Below are positions 1 to 7,957 of a stretch of DNA of 42,694 nt, one piece after another. The position numbers were made by a program, and so were the translations under genes. Every line of letters begins with the position of its first letter. Within the stretch, counting starts at the first letter, position 1. The notes under the pieces are model-generated. The model did no database searches and was not told the origin of the DNA. It saw only the letters and a list, made by a program, of their open reading frames with translations. This stretch comes from Bacteroidota bacterium (GTDB lineage Bacteria > Bacteroidota > Bacteroidia > Flavobacteriales > Flavobacteriaceae), in NCBI GenBank assembly GCA_023390775.1, contig JAEWCF010000093.1, positions 1 to 42,694 of the forward strand. The letters are read 5' to 3'.

Positions 1-134
1 GATCGAGGCAGCATCCTTTTGCCGGGCGCGCCCGCAAAAGATAGAGCCGAGAGCGCGACGGCGCCCGAACAGTTCGGTTAGGTTCAAAACGCGTTGCGCC
101 GGCACGCCCAAATCCTCAACCGAACCATTTTGGT
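1..134. other. non-coding stretch upstream of mnmE with a small hairpin
   Basis: No convincing gene end or start is visible here. The mnmE frame stays open to the window edge, but the translated upstream residues look unlike any MnmE N-terminus. Positions 16-21 (CTTTTG) and 35-40 (CAAAAG) pair around a CGGG/CCCG inner stem with one bulged C and a CGCG loop. There is no T-tract on either side, so it is not a clear terminator. A second short palindrome, CCGAAC-A-GTTCGG, lies at 67-79. Confidence 0.4.
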
Positions 135-142
135 TATCTTTG
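135..142 (+). promoter_or_regulatory. -7 box TATCTTTG for mnmE
   Basis: This is an exact match to the Bacteroidota -7 consensus TAnnTTTG. It ends only 3 nt before the ATG at 146, so transcription would be expected to start at or almost at the start codon. No -33 TTG/TTTG is seen at the usual 19-21 bp spacing. Confidence 0.55.
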
Positions 143-145
143 CGC

Positions 146-1564
146 ATGTTTTCGCAGGATACCATTGTCGCCCTCGCAACGCCGCCCGGACAGGGTGCGA
201 TTGGCGTGATCAGGATTTCGGGGAAAGAGGCGCGCCGTGTTGCCGGTGAAATTTTTGTCCCGAAGGGTAAAACCGCCGTCCACTCGATGGCTTCGCATAC
301 CGTGAAACTGGGACACGTGACCGACGGCGAAAAGGTACTCGACGAGGCGCTCCTCACGTGGTTCAAGGGCCCGAATTCCTATACGGGAGAAGATTCTGCG
401 GAGATTTCGTGCCATGGCTCGTCCTTTATTTTGCAGCAGGTGATCCAACTCTGCCTCAGGCATGGGTGCCGCGCCGCCGAACCCGGGGAATTTACCATGC
501 GCGCCTTTCTCAACGGCAAGATTGACCTTGCGCAGGCCGAGGCCGTCGCCGACCTGATCGCATCAAACAATGCAGCGGCTCATCAGGTCGCGATGCAGCA
601 GATGCGGGGAGGATTTTCCAGCGAACTGGCCGAACTTCGGGAACAGTTGCTCAATTTCGCCTCGCTGATCGAACTCGAACTCGACTTTGCCGAAGAAGAT
701 GTGGAATTTGCAGACCGCACCGCTTTTGAGGAACTATTGGTGCGGATCGAAAACGTACTGAAACGGCTTGTGGAATCCTTTGCCACGGGGAATGTGCTGA
801 AAAACGGGATTCCCGTCGCGATTGCGGGTGAACCCAATGTGGGAAAATCAACCCTGCTCAATGCGCTTTTGAACGAGGAACGGGCGATCGTCTCGGACAT
901 CGCGGGAACCACGCGCGATGCGATCGAGGACGAGATCACCATTGGCGGGATGGGCTTCAGGTTCATCGATACGGCGGGAATCAGGGAGACGGCGGATGTT
1001 GTGGAGAACATCGGTATCCGGAAGACTTTCGAGAAGATGCAGCAGGCGCGGGTGATCCTTTACCTGGTTGACGGTTTACAGCTGACGGATGACGGCGAAT
1101 TGCGGAAGACGGCCAATGAACTCGAAATGTTGTCGAAGGAATATCCCGGGAAATCAGTGATTGTTCTGGCCAACAAGTCGGACAAACTCTCCGGGGAACA
1201 AGCGCGCAACCTGACCGGATTTTTCTCCCAAAACCCAAAATCCAAAACCCGGAACTTCCTGTTGCTTTCGGCCAAATACCGGCATGGGATCGACGAACTT
1301 CGCCAGATGCTGCTTTCACTTGTGAATACCGGCGCGCTTGAGTCGGGCGAGACGGTCGTGACCAACGCGCGGCATTACGATGCGCTGATCCATGCCCTCG
1401 AGGAAATCCAGAAAGTACGGTTCGGGATGCGCGAGGGCCTCCCCTCTGACCTGCTTGCCATCGACATCCGCCAGGCGCTGTACCATTTTGGCGAAATCAC
1501 GGGCCAGGTGACCAATGACGAGTTGTTGGGGAATATTTTTGGGAAGTTTTGTATTGGGAAGTAA
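146..1564 (+). CDS. mnmE: tRNA modification GTPase MnmE (TrmE)
   Basis: MnmE, with MnmG, installs the cmnm5/nm5 group on the wobble uridine (U34) of certain tRNAs. The protein has the N-terminal formyl-THF-binding domain starting with the typical DTIVALATPPGQGAIGVIR. The central G domain has G1 GEPNVGKS, the GTTRD loop, DTAG and NKSD. The C-terminus is the diagnostic FCIGK with its catalytic cysteine. Length (472 aa) is normal for the family. The ATG at 146 is chosen over an in-frame TTG at 140 because it gives the usual MnmE start and lies just after a TATCTTTG box. A short lysine/asparagine-rich insertion (SQNPKSKTRN) lies between the G4 motif and the end of the G domain. The gene stands alone and converges with the gene ending at 1573, with only 8 bp between them. 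Confidence 0.97.
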   Translation: MFSQDTIVALATPPGQGAIGVIRISGKEARRVAGEIFVPKGKTAVHSMASHTVKLGHVTDGEKVLDEALLTWFKGPNSYTGEDSAEISCHGSSFILQQVIQLCLRHGCRAAEPGEFTMRAFLNGKIDLAQAEAVADLIASNNAAAHQVAMQQMRGGFSSELAELREQLLNFASLIELELDFAEEDVEFADRTAFEELLVRIENVLKRLVESFATGNVLKNGIPVAIAGEPNVGKSTLLNALLNEERAIVSDIAGTTRDAIEDEITIGGMGFRFIDTAGIRETADVVENIGIRKTFEKMQQARVILYLVDGLQLTDDGELRKTANELEMLSKEYPGKSVIVLANKSDKLSGEQARNLTGFFSQNPKSKTRNFLLLSAKYRHGIDELRQMLLSLVNTGALESGETVVTNARHYDALIHALEEIQKVRFGMREGLPSDLLAIDIRQALYHFGEITGQVTNDELLGNIFGKFCIGK

Positions 1565-1572
1565 CTCCACCC

Positions 1573-1815
1573 TCACCCCGTCTTGATCCGGCAACGGCAC
1601 GCGATGTAGTCCCCCAATCCCTGCCCGCTTGACGCAAGGCGCTTAAGCTTATAGACGGTGAGGATTCCCGCGGTCCTGAAACTGAATTTCACGATGCGCC
1701 CGTCCCGAAATTCCACCTTGATGAAGTCGCGGCCGGTCTCATAGGCTGCCACGGATGATTTTCCGCTGAAATTCTTATACATCTTGCCCAGGCGGCATTG
1801 GGTGATCGCATTCAT
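1573..1815 (-). CDS. small uncharacterised protein (AYE-G-FI-V-F-G motif family)
   Basis: This 80-residue, basic, probably cytoplasmic protein matches, from memory, a widespread but uncharacterised bacterial small-protein family. The pattern is AYE-x-G-x-x-FI-x-V-x-F-x-x-G, an AG turn, then a K-x-LA-x-x-G-x-GL helix; here it reads VAAYETGRDFIKVEFRDG and later LKRLASSGQGLGDYI. The strand pattern faintly recalls KTSC domains but is not a clear match. Its ATG overlaps the stop codon of the upstream gene (ATGA at 1812-1815 on the minus strand), so the two are almost certainly translationally coupled. Nothing visible gives a catalytic function. Confidence 0.75.
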   Translation of the reverse strand: MNAITQCRLGKMYKNFSGKSSVAAYETGRDFIKVEFRDGRIVKFSFRTAGILTVYKLKRLASSGQGLGDYIACRCRIKTG

Positions 1816-2174
1816 AACGAACCCTGGTATTTCCTAACCACTTCGAACATCTCTTCGGCGTAACGCGGGATATCGCGGGTGCTGGAAAGCCTGACCCGTG
1901 TTTCCACCTTGCGACGGTTGAGGGTTCCCAGATAAAGGTTCGGTGTGCGGTAAAGCCTGCATATCGTGCGCCTTGAATTGGAATCCAGCACTATGGGAAC
2001 ATACGACTTGTGCGGTATCATGGTGATGCGGTGGGGTTCGACCAGATTGCGGAGCAATTCCCGTACAATGCCCAAGGCATCCGTAAATTCCGTTGATGTT
2101 GTCGTTGCGTTCATGACGTTATTTTTGATCAAATCTACAGTAGCCTTAATAATCTGCATTATGGAAAACCCCAT
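1812..2174 (-). CDS. free-standing HsdR-like endonuclease C-terminal domain protein
   Basis: This 120-residue protein has no nuclease motif. Its residues from about 27 onward resemble the C-terminal domain that follows the HsdR N-terminal-type PD-(D/E)XK nuclease in many phage and plasmid proteins: IVRELLRNLVEP-HRI, K-SY-x-x-IVLD-x-N-x-RR-x-ICRLYR, YLGTL, then a DI-x-x-Y helix. In that family the domain is normally fused to the nuclease; here it is alone. The start could be Met1 (2174) or Met6 (2159). It is the first gene of a two-gene operon with the 80-aa protein (4-bp overlap). The upstream DNA is AT-rich. The resemblance is from memory and the function is unknown. Confidence 0.7.
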   Translation of the reverse strand: MGFSIMQIIKATVDLIKNNVMNATTTSTEFTDALGIVRELLRNLVEPHRITMIPHKSYVPIVLDSNSRRTICRLYRTPNLYLGTLNRRKVETRVRLSSTRDIPRYAEEMFEVVRKYQGSL

Positions 2175-2344
2175 TATTTAAGTATGTTTTTGTCTAATGT
2201 ATAATTTTAATGTTAATCTAATAAAGTAATTGATTAATAATGTAACTTCAACCGCGAAAATACTTGATTCAGTTAGGGTTTTCCCTATTGCCTACTTTCG
2301 ATATCCCCATATCTTGGCTCCTTGTAATCCCTAATTTTTTAGAT
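2175..2344. other. AT-rich divergent intergenic region
   Basis: This 170-bp region separates the minus-strand cassette from the plus-strand four-gene module and is much richer in A+T than the flanking core genes. Weak -7-like boxes are visible: TACTTTCG at 2293-2300 (plus, one mismatch) and TACATTAG at 2194-2201 (minus, one mismatch). No repeat or RNA gene is recognised. Confidence 0.45.
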
Positions 2345-3049
2345 ATGAGAAAGATTGTATTTTTTTTCGGTTTGATCGTACTTGCTCAACAAGCCTGCGC
2401 ACAAGATAATACTAAGGTTAGAAGGACCAATCCCACTGAATTTTCCACTGTTGTAATGGAGCGGATGAGTGATGCCGATAGGATCACCTGGCTTGCCACG
2501 AACGCTGACGGAACTGGAAAACTGACAAACGACGATCTTGAATACAAGACATATAATTCCGTTATGTATATAAATTTATATAAATTCAATGCGGATTATA
2601 GATTACCGACGCAATCTGAAAATCGCTTAATTGTCGAGTGGCTACGTCGAAACTTCTCCCGTATAAACATTGACGAAACGCAAAAATTTTTATTGCGCAC
2701 CCATTTAATCGACCATCCTGAAAATATTGGAGATATCGTATCCTGGTCCGAAAGCAATTATTCGAAAGTTTTTACGGTGGAAGATTTGAAGGCTCGCGTG
2801 GGTGCAAGCTACAATACGGATGCATATACCAATTACGTATATTTTCCCAACGATCCGAACCCGATAACCGTTTCTCCTGACTACGACATCACCCGTAATC
2901 CTTATTCAGTTCAAATGTTGAAAGGCATCATCAAAACCCATAATTTAACAAATACATCAAAATTAGCGGTGGGTAACTATGATGGCCGAAATTTTATATG
3001 GGTTGTCGGTACTTCCTCCTATTTTAATTTTTCAAATGATCCCCGATGA
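2345..3049 (+). CDS. secreted protein of unknown function
   Basis: The protein has 234 residues and begins with a classical signal peptide (MRKIVFFFGLIVLAQQACAQ, cleavage likely after CAQ). The mature part is hydrophilic, rich in N, D, T and Y, and has no family I recognise. A segment around residues 60-125 (LNKFNAD, RLIVEWLRRNF, HLIDHPENIGDIVSW) looks helical. An in-frame start at 2264 is rejected because it would place 27 unrelated residues before the signal peptide. Its stop overlaps the next start (ATGA at 3046-3049), so it is cotranslated with the seven-helix protein and the two-component pair, suggesting an envelope sensing role. Base composition is AT-rich compared with its neighbours, which may mean recent acquisition. 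Confidence 0.75.
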   Translation: MRKIVFFFGLIVLAQQACAQDNTKVRRTNPTEFSTVVMERMSDADRITWLATNADGTGKLTNDDLEYKTYNSVMYINLYKFNADYRLPTQSENRLIVEWLRRNFSRINIDETQKFLLRTHLIDHPENIGDIVSWSESNYSKVFTVEDLKARVGASYNTDAYTNYVYFPNDPNPITVSPDYDITRNPYSVQMLKGIIKTHNLTNTSKLAVGNYDGRNFIWVVGTSSYFNFSNDPR

Positions 3050-3684
3050 CCACCGACATCAACATCGTCAACCTGATCGTGCTTTTTACGAGCCTTTGGG
3101 CAATTGCGCGGCTTGATGGTGGCAATGAAAGGCACAGGTTAGTGTTGATGATCCTTTTCCTGATGCTGGCTACCGAAATTTTCTATGTGGTCGCCCGGCA
3201 TGCGGGGCTGCACGCGGGCCGGTTCGTGACCTTTGCTGCCATAATTCATAATGTTTTGTGGTTGTACACCTTGTCAAGGGTTTATCGTGACCGTCTAATT
3301 GCTGTGGCCGCCAATGCCATTTTCCTTGGTTTTGCCGTGGTCAACTATGCATTTTTGGAGGGTTGGGAAGTTTTTAATTACAATACGTTCATTGTCGGTA
3401 GCCTGATCTATCTCCTTTTATTGCTCAATAAATCCTTTTTGTTGCTTCGCAGGGAACAATTGGATTTCTTCCTGACTAACGATTACGTATTGGCAGGCAT
3501 ACCGGTTCCCTTGTTTTTTGGGCTCAGCCTGGTCTTTGCGTTCAAGGATTTGCACATTTCCCAATATAAGATCGTGGGTGACATCACCCTTTACCAATTC
3601 CTGATAAGTGTAGTTAACCTGTGTTATTATTCGATGATCCTGCTGTATATCCGTAACGAAAACAAACTTAACCGTGCAGGCTAA
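3046..3684 (+). CDS. seven-helix membrane protein linked to a two-component system
   Basis: This 212-residue protein is almost entirely hydrophobic, with about seven predicted transmembrane helices: roughly residues 5-21, 31-51, 60-78, 85-105, 115-137, 150-168 and 185-207. No catalytic motif is visible. It overlaps the secreted-protein gene before it by 4 bp and the histidine kinase after it by 11 bp. The kinase has only a short N-terminal anchor and no periplasmic sensor domain, so this protein is a plausible partner sensor. That role is inferred from context only. Confidence 0.75.
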   Translation: MTTDINIVNLIVLFTSLWAIARLDGGNERHRLVLMILFLMLATEIFYVVARHAGLHAGRFVTFAAIIHNVLWLYTLSRVYRDRLIAVAANAIFLGFAVVNYAFLEGWEVFNYNTFIVGSLIYLLLLLNKSFLLLRREQLDFFLTNDYVLAGIPVPLFFGLSLVFAFKDLHISQYKIVGDITLYQFLISVVNLCYYSMILLYIRNENKLNRAG

Positions 3685-4435
3685 AGTCGCCCTGGGCATC
3701 CTCATCTCCTTTATCTTCATCCTGCTCGTGGTTGTTTTCTGCGTCAGGTTGATCCGCCTTTACATTGCCCGCGTCAAAAGCTACACGAAGCTCATTTACG
3801 AGAAAGACCTCGCACACCAAAAGGACCTGACTTTATCGGTGATCGAAACTCAGGAGCAGGTGTTGGAGAACATTTCACGCGACCTCCATGACGATGCGGG
3901 CCAGCAGCTTACCTTTATCAATTTCCAGGTCGAAAACCTAAAATATGACTCCCCGATGTTGGCCGAGGCGCTCGAACCTGTTTCCGAAAGCCTTAAACGG
4001 CTCTCGGATTCGGTGCGCAGCATTAGCCATGCGCTCAACAACCAGTTCCTTCTGCAACAGGACCTCATGAAATCCATAAAGTCCGAACTTGCCCGCATTG
4101 CCAGAAACAGCCCGTTCAAAGTAGTTTATAACATATCGTGCGATCCTGCCAGGGCATTTTCGACAAACGAAAAAATCGTGATTTACCGCATTTTCCAGGA
4201 GAACATCAGCAATATCATGCGGCATGCAAACGCCAAAAATGTTTGGGTTACGATTACCGACGCTCCATTTACGATGGCCATCTCCGACGACGGGCGCGGC
4301 TTCGACACTTCAAAAACGGCAACGGAATCGCTGGGCCTGGCCAACATGAGGGCACGGGCGGGAATCATCGGTTACCAATTGGACATCACATCGGCGCCGG
4401 GCAATGGCACCACCATCACCTTACAATCGGCTTAA
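3674..4435 (+). CDS. membrane sensor histidine kinase, HisKA_3 (NarX/DesK type)
   Basis: A single N-terminal membrane helix (residues about 5-28) is followed by a coiled linker, then the dimerisation/phosphoacceptor helix with RDLHDDAGQQL (His72). The HATPase domain has N-box-like ENISNIMRHANA, then DDGRGFD and GLANMRARAGIIG. Length is 253 aa. The start is a GTG at 3674 inside the end of the previous gene; no ATG gives the membrane helix. The stop codon overlaps the start of the response regulator (TAATG, 4433-4437), so the two are a cognate pair. There is no extracellular domain, so the signal probably enters through the membrane or from the preceding membrane protein. Confidence 0.9.
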   Translation: MQAKVALGILISFIFILLVVVFCVRLIRLYIARVKSYTKLIYEKDLAHQKDLTLSVIETQEQVLENISRDLHDDAGQQLTFINFQVENLKYDSPMLAEALEPVSESLKRLSDSVRSISHALNNQFLLQQDLMKSIKSELARIARNSPFKVVYNISCDPARAFSTNEKIVIYRIFQENISNIMRHANAKNVWVTITDAPFTMAISDDGRGFDTSKTATESLGLANMRARAGIIGYQLDITSAPGNGTTITLQSA

Positions 4436-5091
4436 TGGAAAAAATCACCATCGGCATCATCGACGATCACAAAATCGTCCGCCAGGGTTTATCGGAACTC
4501 CTTCACAAAATAAGCAACTTCAAGGTTACGCACGAGTTTGAAAGCGGCGAAAGTTTCCTTTCGGCACTGCCGTTGGACAATGCGCCACAACTGTTCATTC
4601 TCGATTATTCGATGCCGGGCCTTAACGGTGTCGAGGTGCTTAAGGCGCTCGAAAAACTCGACGGCGAATACAAGGTCCTGCTTCTCACCCAGCATTTTGA
4701 CGAGAAGATCATCGACGCGGCCTACCACCATGGCGCGCGCGGCTTCCTGCACAAGAACTGCACGGCGCATGACCTCAAGTTCGCCATCGACAACATTGTC
4801 AGGATCGGGTACAACAATGTCTCGGAAATCCTCAAGCGCATGCGCCATTATGACGAGTCGCCCCAAAAGGACAAGGATGGGATCGCGCTTTCGGAAAGGG
4901 AACATCATTTTTTGAGGTTGGTTTGCGACGAACGCGAATATACATACGACCAAATGGCCGCGATCATGGGGCTTTCGGTCAAATCGATCGAGGCCTACCG
5001 CACTGCGCTTTTTGAACGGTACAACATCAAGAGCAAGGTCGGGTTGGTGCTTTTCTCATACCGGTACAGGTTGACGCCGCCTTTTGCGTAG
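4435..5091 (+). CDS. LuxR/NarL-family response regulator
   Basis: This 218-residue regulator has a receiver domain (residues 1-120) with acidic pocket DD10-11, phosphoacceptor Asp57 in FILDYSMPG, and Lys107 in FLHKN. A C-terminal helix-turn-helix runs from LSEREHHFLRLV through MGLSVKSIEAYRTALFERYNIKSKVGLV. It is the last gene of the coupled series 2345-5091 and the cognate partner of the upstream HisKA_3 kinase. Its start is fixed by the one-base overlap with the kinase stop. The targets are unknown; the upstream secreted and membrane genes are obvious candidates for autoregulation. Confidence 0.93.
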   Translation: MEKITIGIIDDHKIVRQGLSELLHKISNFKVTHEFESGESFLSALPLDNAPQLFILDYSMPGLNGVEVLKALEKLDGEYKVLLLTQHFDEKIIDAAYHHGARGFLHKNCTAHDLKFAIDNIVRIGYNNVSEILKRMRHYDESPQKDKDGIALSEREHHFLRLVCDEREYTYDQMAAIMGLSVKSIEAYRTALFERYNIKSKVGLVLFSYRYRLTPPFA

Positions 5092-5108
5092 TCCCGCGGT
5101 TTTTTTGC

Positions 5109-5116
5109 TATTTTTA
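5109..5116 (+). promoter_or_regulatory. -7-like box TATTTTTA before the SIMPL gene
   Basis: This matches TAnnTTTG in seven of eight positions (final G replaced by A) and ends 3 nt before the ATG at 5120, the same short spacing seen at mnmE and tilS. It may instead be background in a T-rich stretch. Confidence 0.35.
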
Positions 5117-5119
5117 GGC

Positions 5120-5818
5120 ATGAAAACAATCCTGCTTGCCTTCTTCGCATTGGCCCTGGCCTCATGCAACACTTCCGAACGTGCACCCAAGACCCTGCTC
5201 ATCAAGGCGACAGGCGAGGTCGATGCAACCCCCAACAAGGCCAGTTTCAGTGCCGGGCTTTTTTGCCTTGAACCCACCGTCGAGGCCTCAAAACAATGCC
5301 TGGTCGAAAAATCCAATAGACTGATCGCGCAACTGCAATCGCTCGGCGTCTCCAAAAAAGACATCAAGACCACGGCGGTCGACTTGAACAAGAGCTACAC
5401 CTGGCGCAACAATTCCAACATTTTTGAAGGCTACCGCAGTTCAACCACTTTGGTGGTCACCATCCGGGACCTCAAGGCACTGGACAAGATCTATACGGCC
5501 CTCTTGGGAAATGGAAACCTGGAATTGTCCGGGCTGGCCTATGAAAACGCCGATTTCGACAGCCTTGAAAACGAAGCCTATGCGATCGCCTTAAAAAAGT
5601 CGGAGGTCCTGGCCGGAAAATTACTGGAAAAGTTGCCGGAAGACAAAATGGAGGTTATCCGCATTGCCAATGTGGAGATCCAGTCGCCCGAGGTGCCGAT
5701 GTACCGCCACGGAAATGCAGTTGCGGTGGAGCAGGCTTCGGCAGACAAGTCTATCGGGATGAGCGGGGGCACCGATAAGGTAAGGGCTACCCTTTTTGTC
5801 GAATACGCGATCCGGTAA
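5120..5818 (+). CDS. SIMPL-domain (DUF541) lipoprotein
   Basis: The protein has 232 residues. Met1 at 5120 starts a lipoprotein signal peptide (KTILLAFFALALASC, lipobox LASC with the acylated Cys at about residue 16). The mature domain opens with IKATGEVDATPNKASFSAGL, the hallmark of the SIMPL/DUF541 family, and ends with a matching VRATLFVEYAIR strand. Family members are periplasmic or outer-membrane proteins of loosely defined function, linked in some species to stress tolerance. An upstream in-frame start at 5084 would hide the signal peptide and overlap the previous gene, so it is rejected. Confidence 0.9.
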   Translation: MKTILLAFFALALASCNTSERAPKTLLIKATGEVDATPNKASFSAGLFCLEPTVEASKQCLVEKSNRLIAQLQSLGVSKKDIKTTAVDLNKSYTWRNNSNIFEGYRSSTTLVVTIRDLKALDKIYTALLGNGNLELSGLAYENADFDSLENEAYAIALKKSEVLAGKLLEKLPEDKMEVIRIANVEIQSPEVPMYRHGNAVAVEQASADKSIGMSGGTDKVRATLFVEYAIR

Positions 5819-5877
5819 GCCGCGAATTCTGTACAACTAACTTTCTTTTTTATAATAATCCGCGCGCGGCCACGCCA

Positions 5878-5885
5878 TAACTTTG
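5878..5885 (+). promoter_or_regulatory. -7 box TAACTTTG for ligD
   Basis: An exact TAnnTTTG match lies 17 nt before the ligD ATG. T-rich DNA at about 5838-5851 could serve as a poor -33 region. Confidence 0.5.
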
Positions 5886-5902
5886 GAATCCAAACCATTG
5901 CC

Positions 5903-7945
5903 ATGGCCAATCGGAAAAAATCTTCCCACAAGGATCCCGGCGCAACCGCCGCGGACATTCCTGCGTTGCTAAAGCGCGCACCCAAGGAAAATTTCCCCGA
6001 TGAGATCAAGCCCATGCTGGCGACTCTTGTGGGAGAGCCTTTTGACGATCCGGACTGGAGCTTTGAGGTGAAGTGGGACGGCTACCGCGCCATTGCTTAC
6101 ATCAACAACGGAAAGGTCAGGTTGTCTTCCCGCAACCAAAAACCATTTACCGAAAAATATTATCCGCTGGCCGAAGCCTTTTCAAAGTGGCAGGCTGGCG
6201 CTGTGCTGGACGGCGAAATCCTGGTGCTCGGACCCGGCGGAAAGGCAGACTTTGGCGCCTTGCAGAATTGGCGCAGCGAAGCCGACGGCGACCTTGTCTA
6301 TTACGCATTTGACCTCCTTTGGTACAAAGGGCATAACCTGATGGAATTGCCGCTTTCCGACAGGCAGGCCATACTAGAAGCCGTCCTGCCAAAAGACGAC
6401 GACCGCATCCGCCTTAGCCGCGTGTTCGATACCAGTGGGGTTGAATTCTTTCGGGCGGCTGGAAAAATGGGTCTTGAGGGGATCATCGCCAAGAAAAAAT
6501 CGAGTGCCTATCTTCCCGACAGCCGTTCCAGGAACTGGCTCAAGATCAAGGCAAACCTGCGGCAAGAAGTGGTCATCGGCGGGTATACACTAAACGAGGG
6601 AAGTTCAAAACCGTTCAGCGCGTTGGTTTTGGGGGTTTACAATCACGGCAAACTTCGGTATGTGGGGAAGGTCGGCACCGGATTCAACGAAAAGTCACAG
6701 AGGGAACTGTTGCAAAAATTCAAACCGCTGGAAAGCAGCAAAATGCCTTTCGAAATGCTTCCGGATCTCAACAAACCATCCCGTTTCAGGCCCAATCCGC
6801 CCAAGGCGACCGCCACATGGCTGAAGCCCGAGCTGGTTTGCGAGGTCAGTTACCTGGAAATGAGTTCGGATGGAATCTTCCGTCATCCGTCGTTCCAGGG
6901 ATTGCGGGAGGATAAGGAGGCCGCGTCGGTCGTGCTCGAGACGGTCCAAAACCCCGAAGCTTCACCTGACAGGCCAAGCGACCTGGTATCGGCACCAAAG
7001 CAGGGCCATCAGAAATCGCTTCTTAATCCCAAAGAGGAGACGCAGGTCAAGAAGGTATCGGGCCACGACCTGAAATTCACGAACCTGAGTAAGGTCTATT
7101 GGCCTGCCGAAGGGTATACCAAGCGCGACCTTTTCAATTACTATTACCAAATCTCCGAATACATCCTGCCCTATCTCAAAGATCGGCCGCAGTCGCTTAA
7201 CCGATTCCCCAATGGCATCGACGGAAAGAGTTTTTACCAGAAAGACGTCAAGGGGAAGGCCCCGGATTGGGTCAGGACTTTTCCCTACACCACCAGTGAC
7301 GGCGAGGATAAAGAATTCGCGGTCGGTGACGACCAGGCGACGTTGCTCTGGATGGCTTCGCTGGGCTGCATCGAGATGAATCCCTGGTTCAGCCGGATCC
7401 AACATCCCGACCATCCGGATTATTGCGTGATCGACCTCGATCCGGACAAAAACACCTTCAGCCAGGTCATTGTCGCCGCCCAACACGTGAAGAAGGTACT
7501 GGATGCGATCGGCGTACCCGGATTCGTTAAAACTTCGGGTTCGACGGGCATCCACATCTACATTCCTCTCGGGGCAAAATACTCCTATGACCAATCGCAG
7601 ATGTTCGGCAAAATGATCGTGTCCATCGTGAACCGCCAACTTCCCGAATTTACATCCATAGAGCGTATGATCAAAAACCGCGGAGGTAAAATGTACCTGG
7701 ATTTCCTGCAGAACCGGCCCGGTGCCACGATCGCCTGCCCCTATTCGCTGAGGCCCAAGCCCGGGGCAACCGTTTCCATGCCGTTGCATTGGGACGAGGT
7801 AAAGGAGGGACTTTCGATGCGCGATTTTACCATTAAGAATGCGGTCGCGAGGACGCGTCGGGAAGGCGACCTGTTCAAAGGTGCACTGGGCCCCGGAATC
7901 GACATGGAAGCCGCGCTTTCAAAAGCTCAAAGCCTTTTTTACTGA
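5903..7945 (+). CDS. ligD: DNA ligase D, ligase plus polymerase/primase domains
   Basis: LigD is the ATP-dependent ligase of bacterial non-homologous end joining. Residues about 33-335 form the ligase domain, with the adenylated Lys57 in EVKWDGYRA, the motif DGEIL, the motif GLEGIIAKKKSSAY, and the closing NWLKIK before the OB fold. After a charged linker (about 345-395), residues about 395-680 form the archaeo-eukaryotic primase-type polymerase domain with KVYWP, DRPQSLNRFPNG, the catalytic DLDPD (around 510) and TSGSTGIHIYIP. The 3'-phosphoesterase domain found in many LigD proteins is missing, so this is the 680-aa Lig-Pol form. No Ku gene lies in the window. The start at 5903 gives a basic N-terminal tail. 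Confidence 0.95.
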   Translation: MANRKKSSHKDPGATAADIPALLKRAPKENFPDEIKPMLATLVGEPFDDPDWSFEVKWDGYRAIAYINNGKVRLSSRNQKPFTEKYYPLAEAFSKWQAGAVLDGEILVLGPGGKADFGALQNWRSEADGDLVYYAFDLLWYKGHNLMELPLSDRQAILEAVLPKDDDRIRLSRVFDTSGVEFFRAAGKMGLEGIIAKKKSSAYLPDSRSRNWLKIKANLRQEVVIGGYTLNEGSSKPFSALVLGVYNHGKLRYVGKVGTGFNEKSQRELLQKFKPLESSKMPFEMLPDLNKPSRFRPNPPKATATWLKPELVCEVSYLEMSSDGIFRHPSFQGLREDKEAASVVLETVQNPEASPDRPSDLVSAPKQGHQKSLLNPKEETQVKKVSGHDLKFTNLSKVYWPAEGYTKRDLFNYYYQISEYILPYLKDRPQSLNRFPNGIDGKSFYQKDVKGKAPDWVRTFPYTTSDGEDKEFAVGDDQATLLWMASLGCIEMNPWFSRIQHPDHPDYCVIDLDPDKNTFSQVIVAAQHVKKVLDAIGVPGFVKTSGSTGIHIYIPLGAKYSYDQSQMFGKMIVSIVNRQLPEFTSIERMIKNRGGKMYLDFLQNRPGATIACPYSLRPKPGATVSMPLHWDEVKEGLSMRDFTIKNAVARTRREGDLFKGALGPGIDMEAALSKAQSLFY

Positions 7946-7953
7946 TATATTTG
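7946..7953 (+). promoter_or_regulatory. -7 box TATATTTG for the LLM oxidoreductase
   Basis: An exact TAnnTTTG match begins immediately after the ligD stop (7943-7945) and ends 4 nt before the ATG at 7958. It suggests independent, nearly leaderless transcription of the downstream gene. Confidence 0.55.
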
Positions 7954-7957
7954 CACC

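Noticed and set aside
4138..4434. Upstream extension of the response regulator
   Set aside because: It overlaps the kinase HATPase domain out of frame; the ATG at 4435 gives the proper receiver N-terminus.
6962..7789. 275-codon minus-strand frame inside ligD
   Set aside because: It is antisense to the conserved polymerase domain with no independent evidence of coding.
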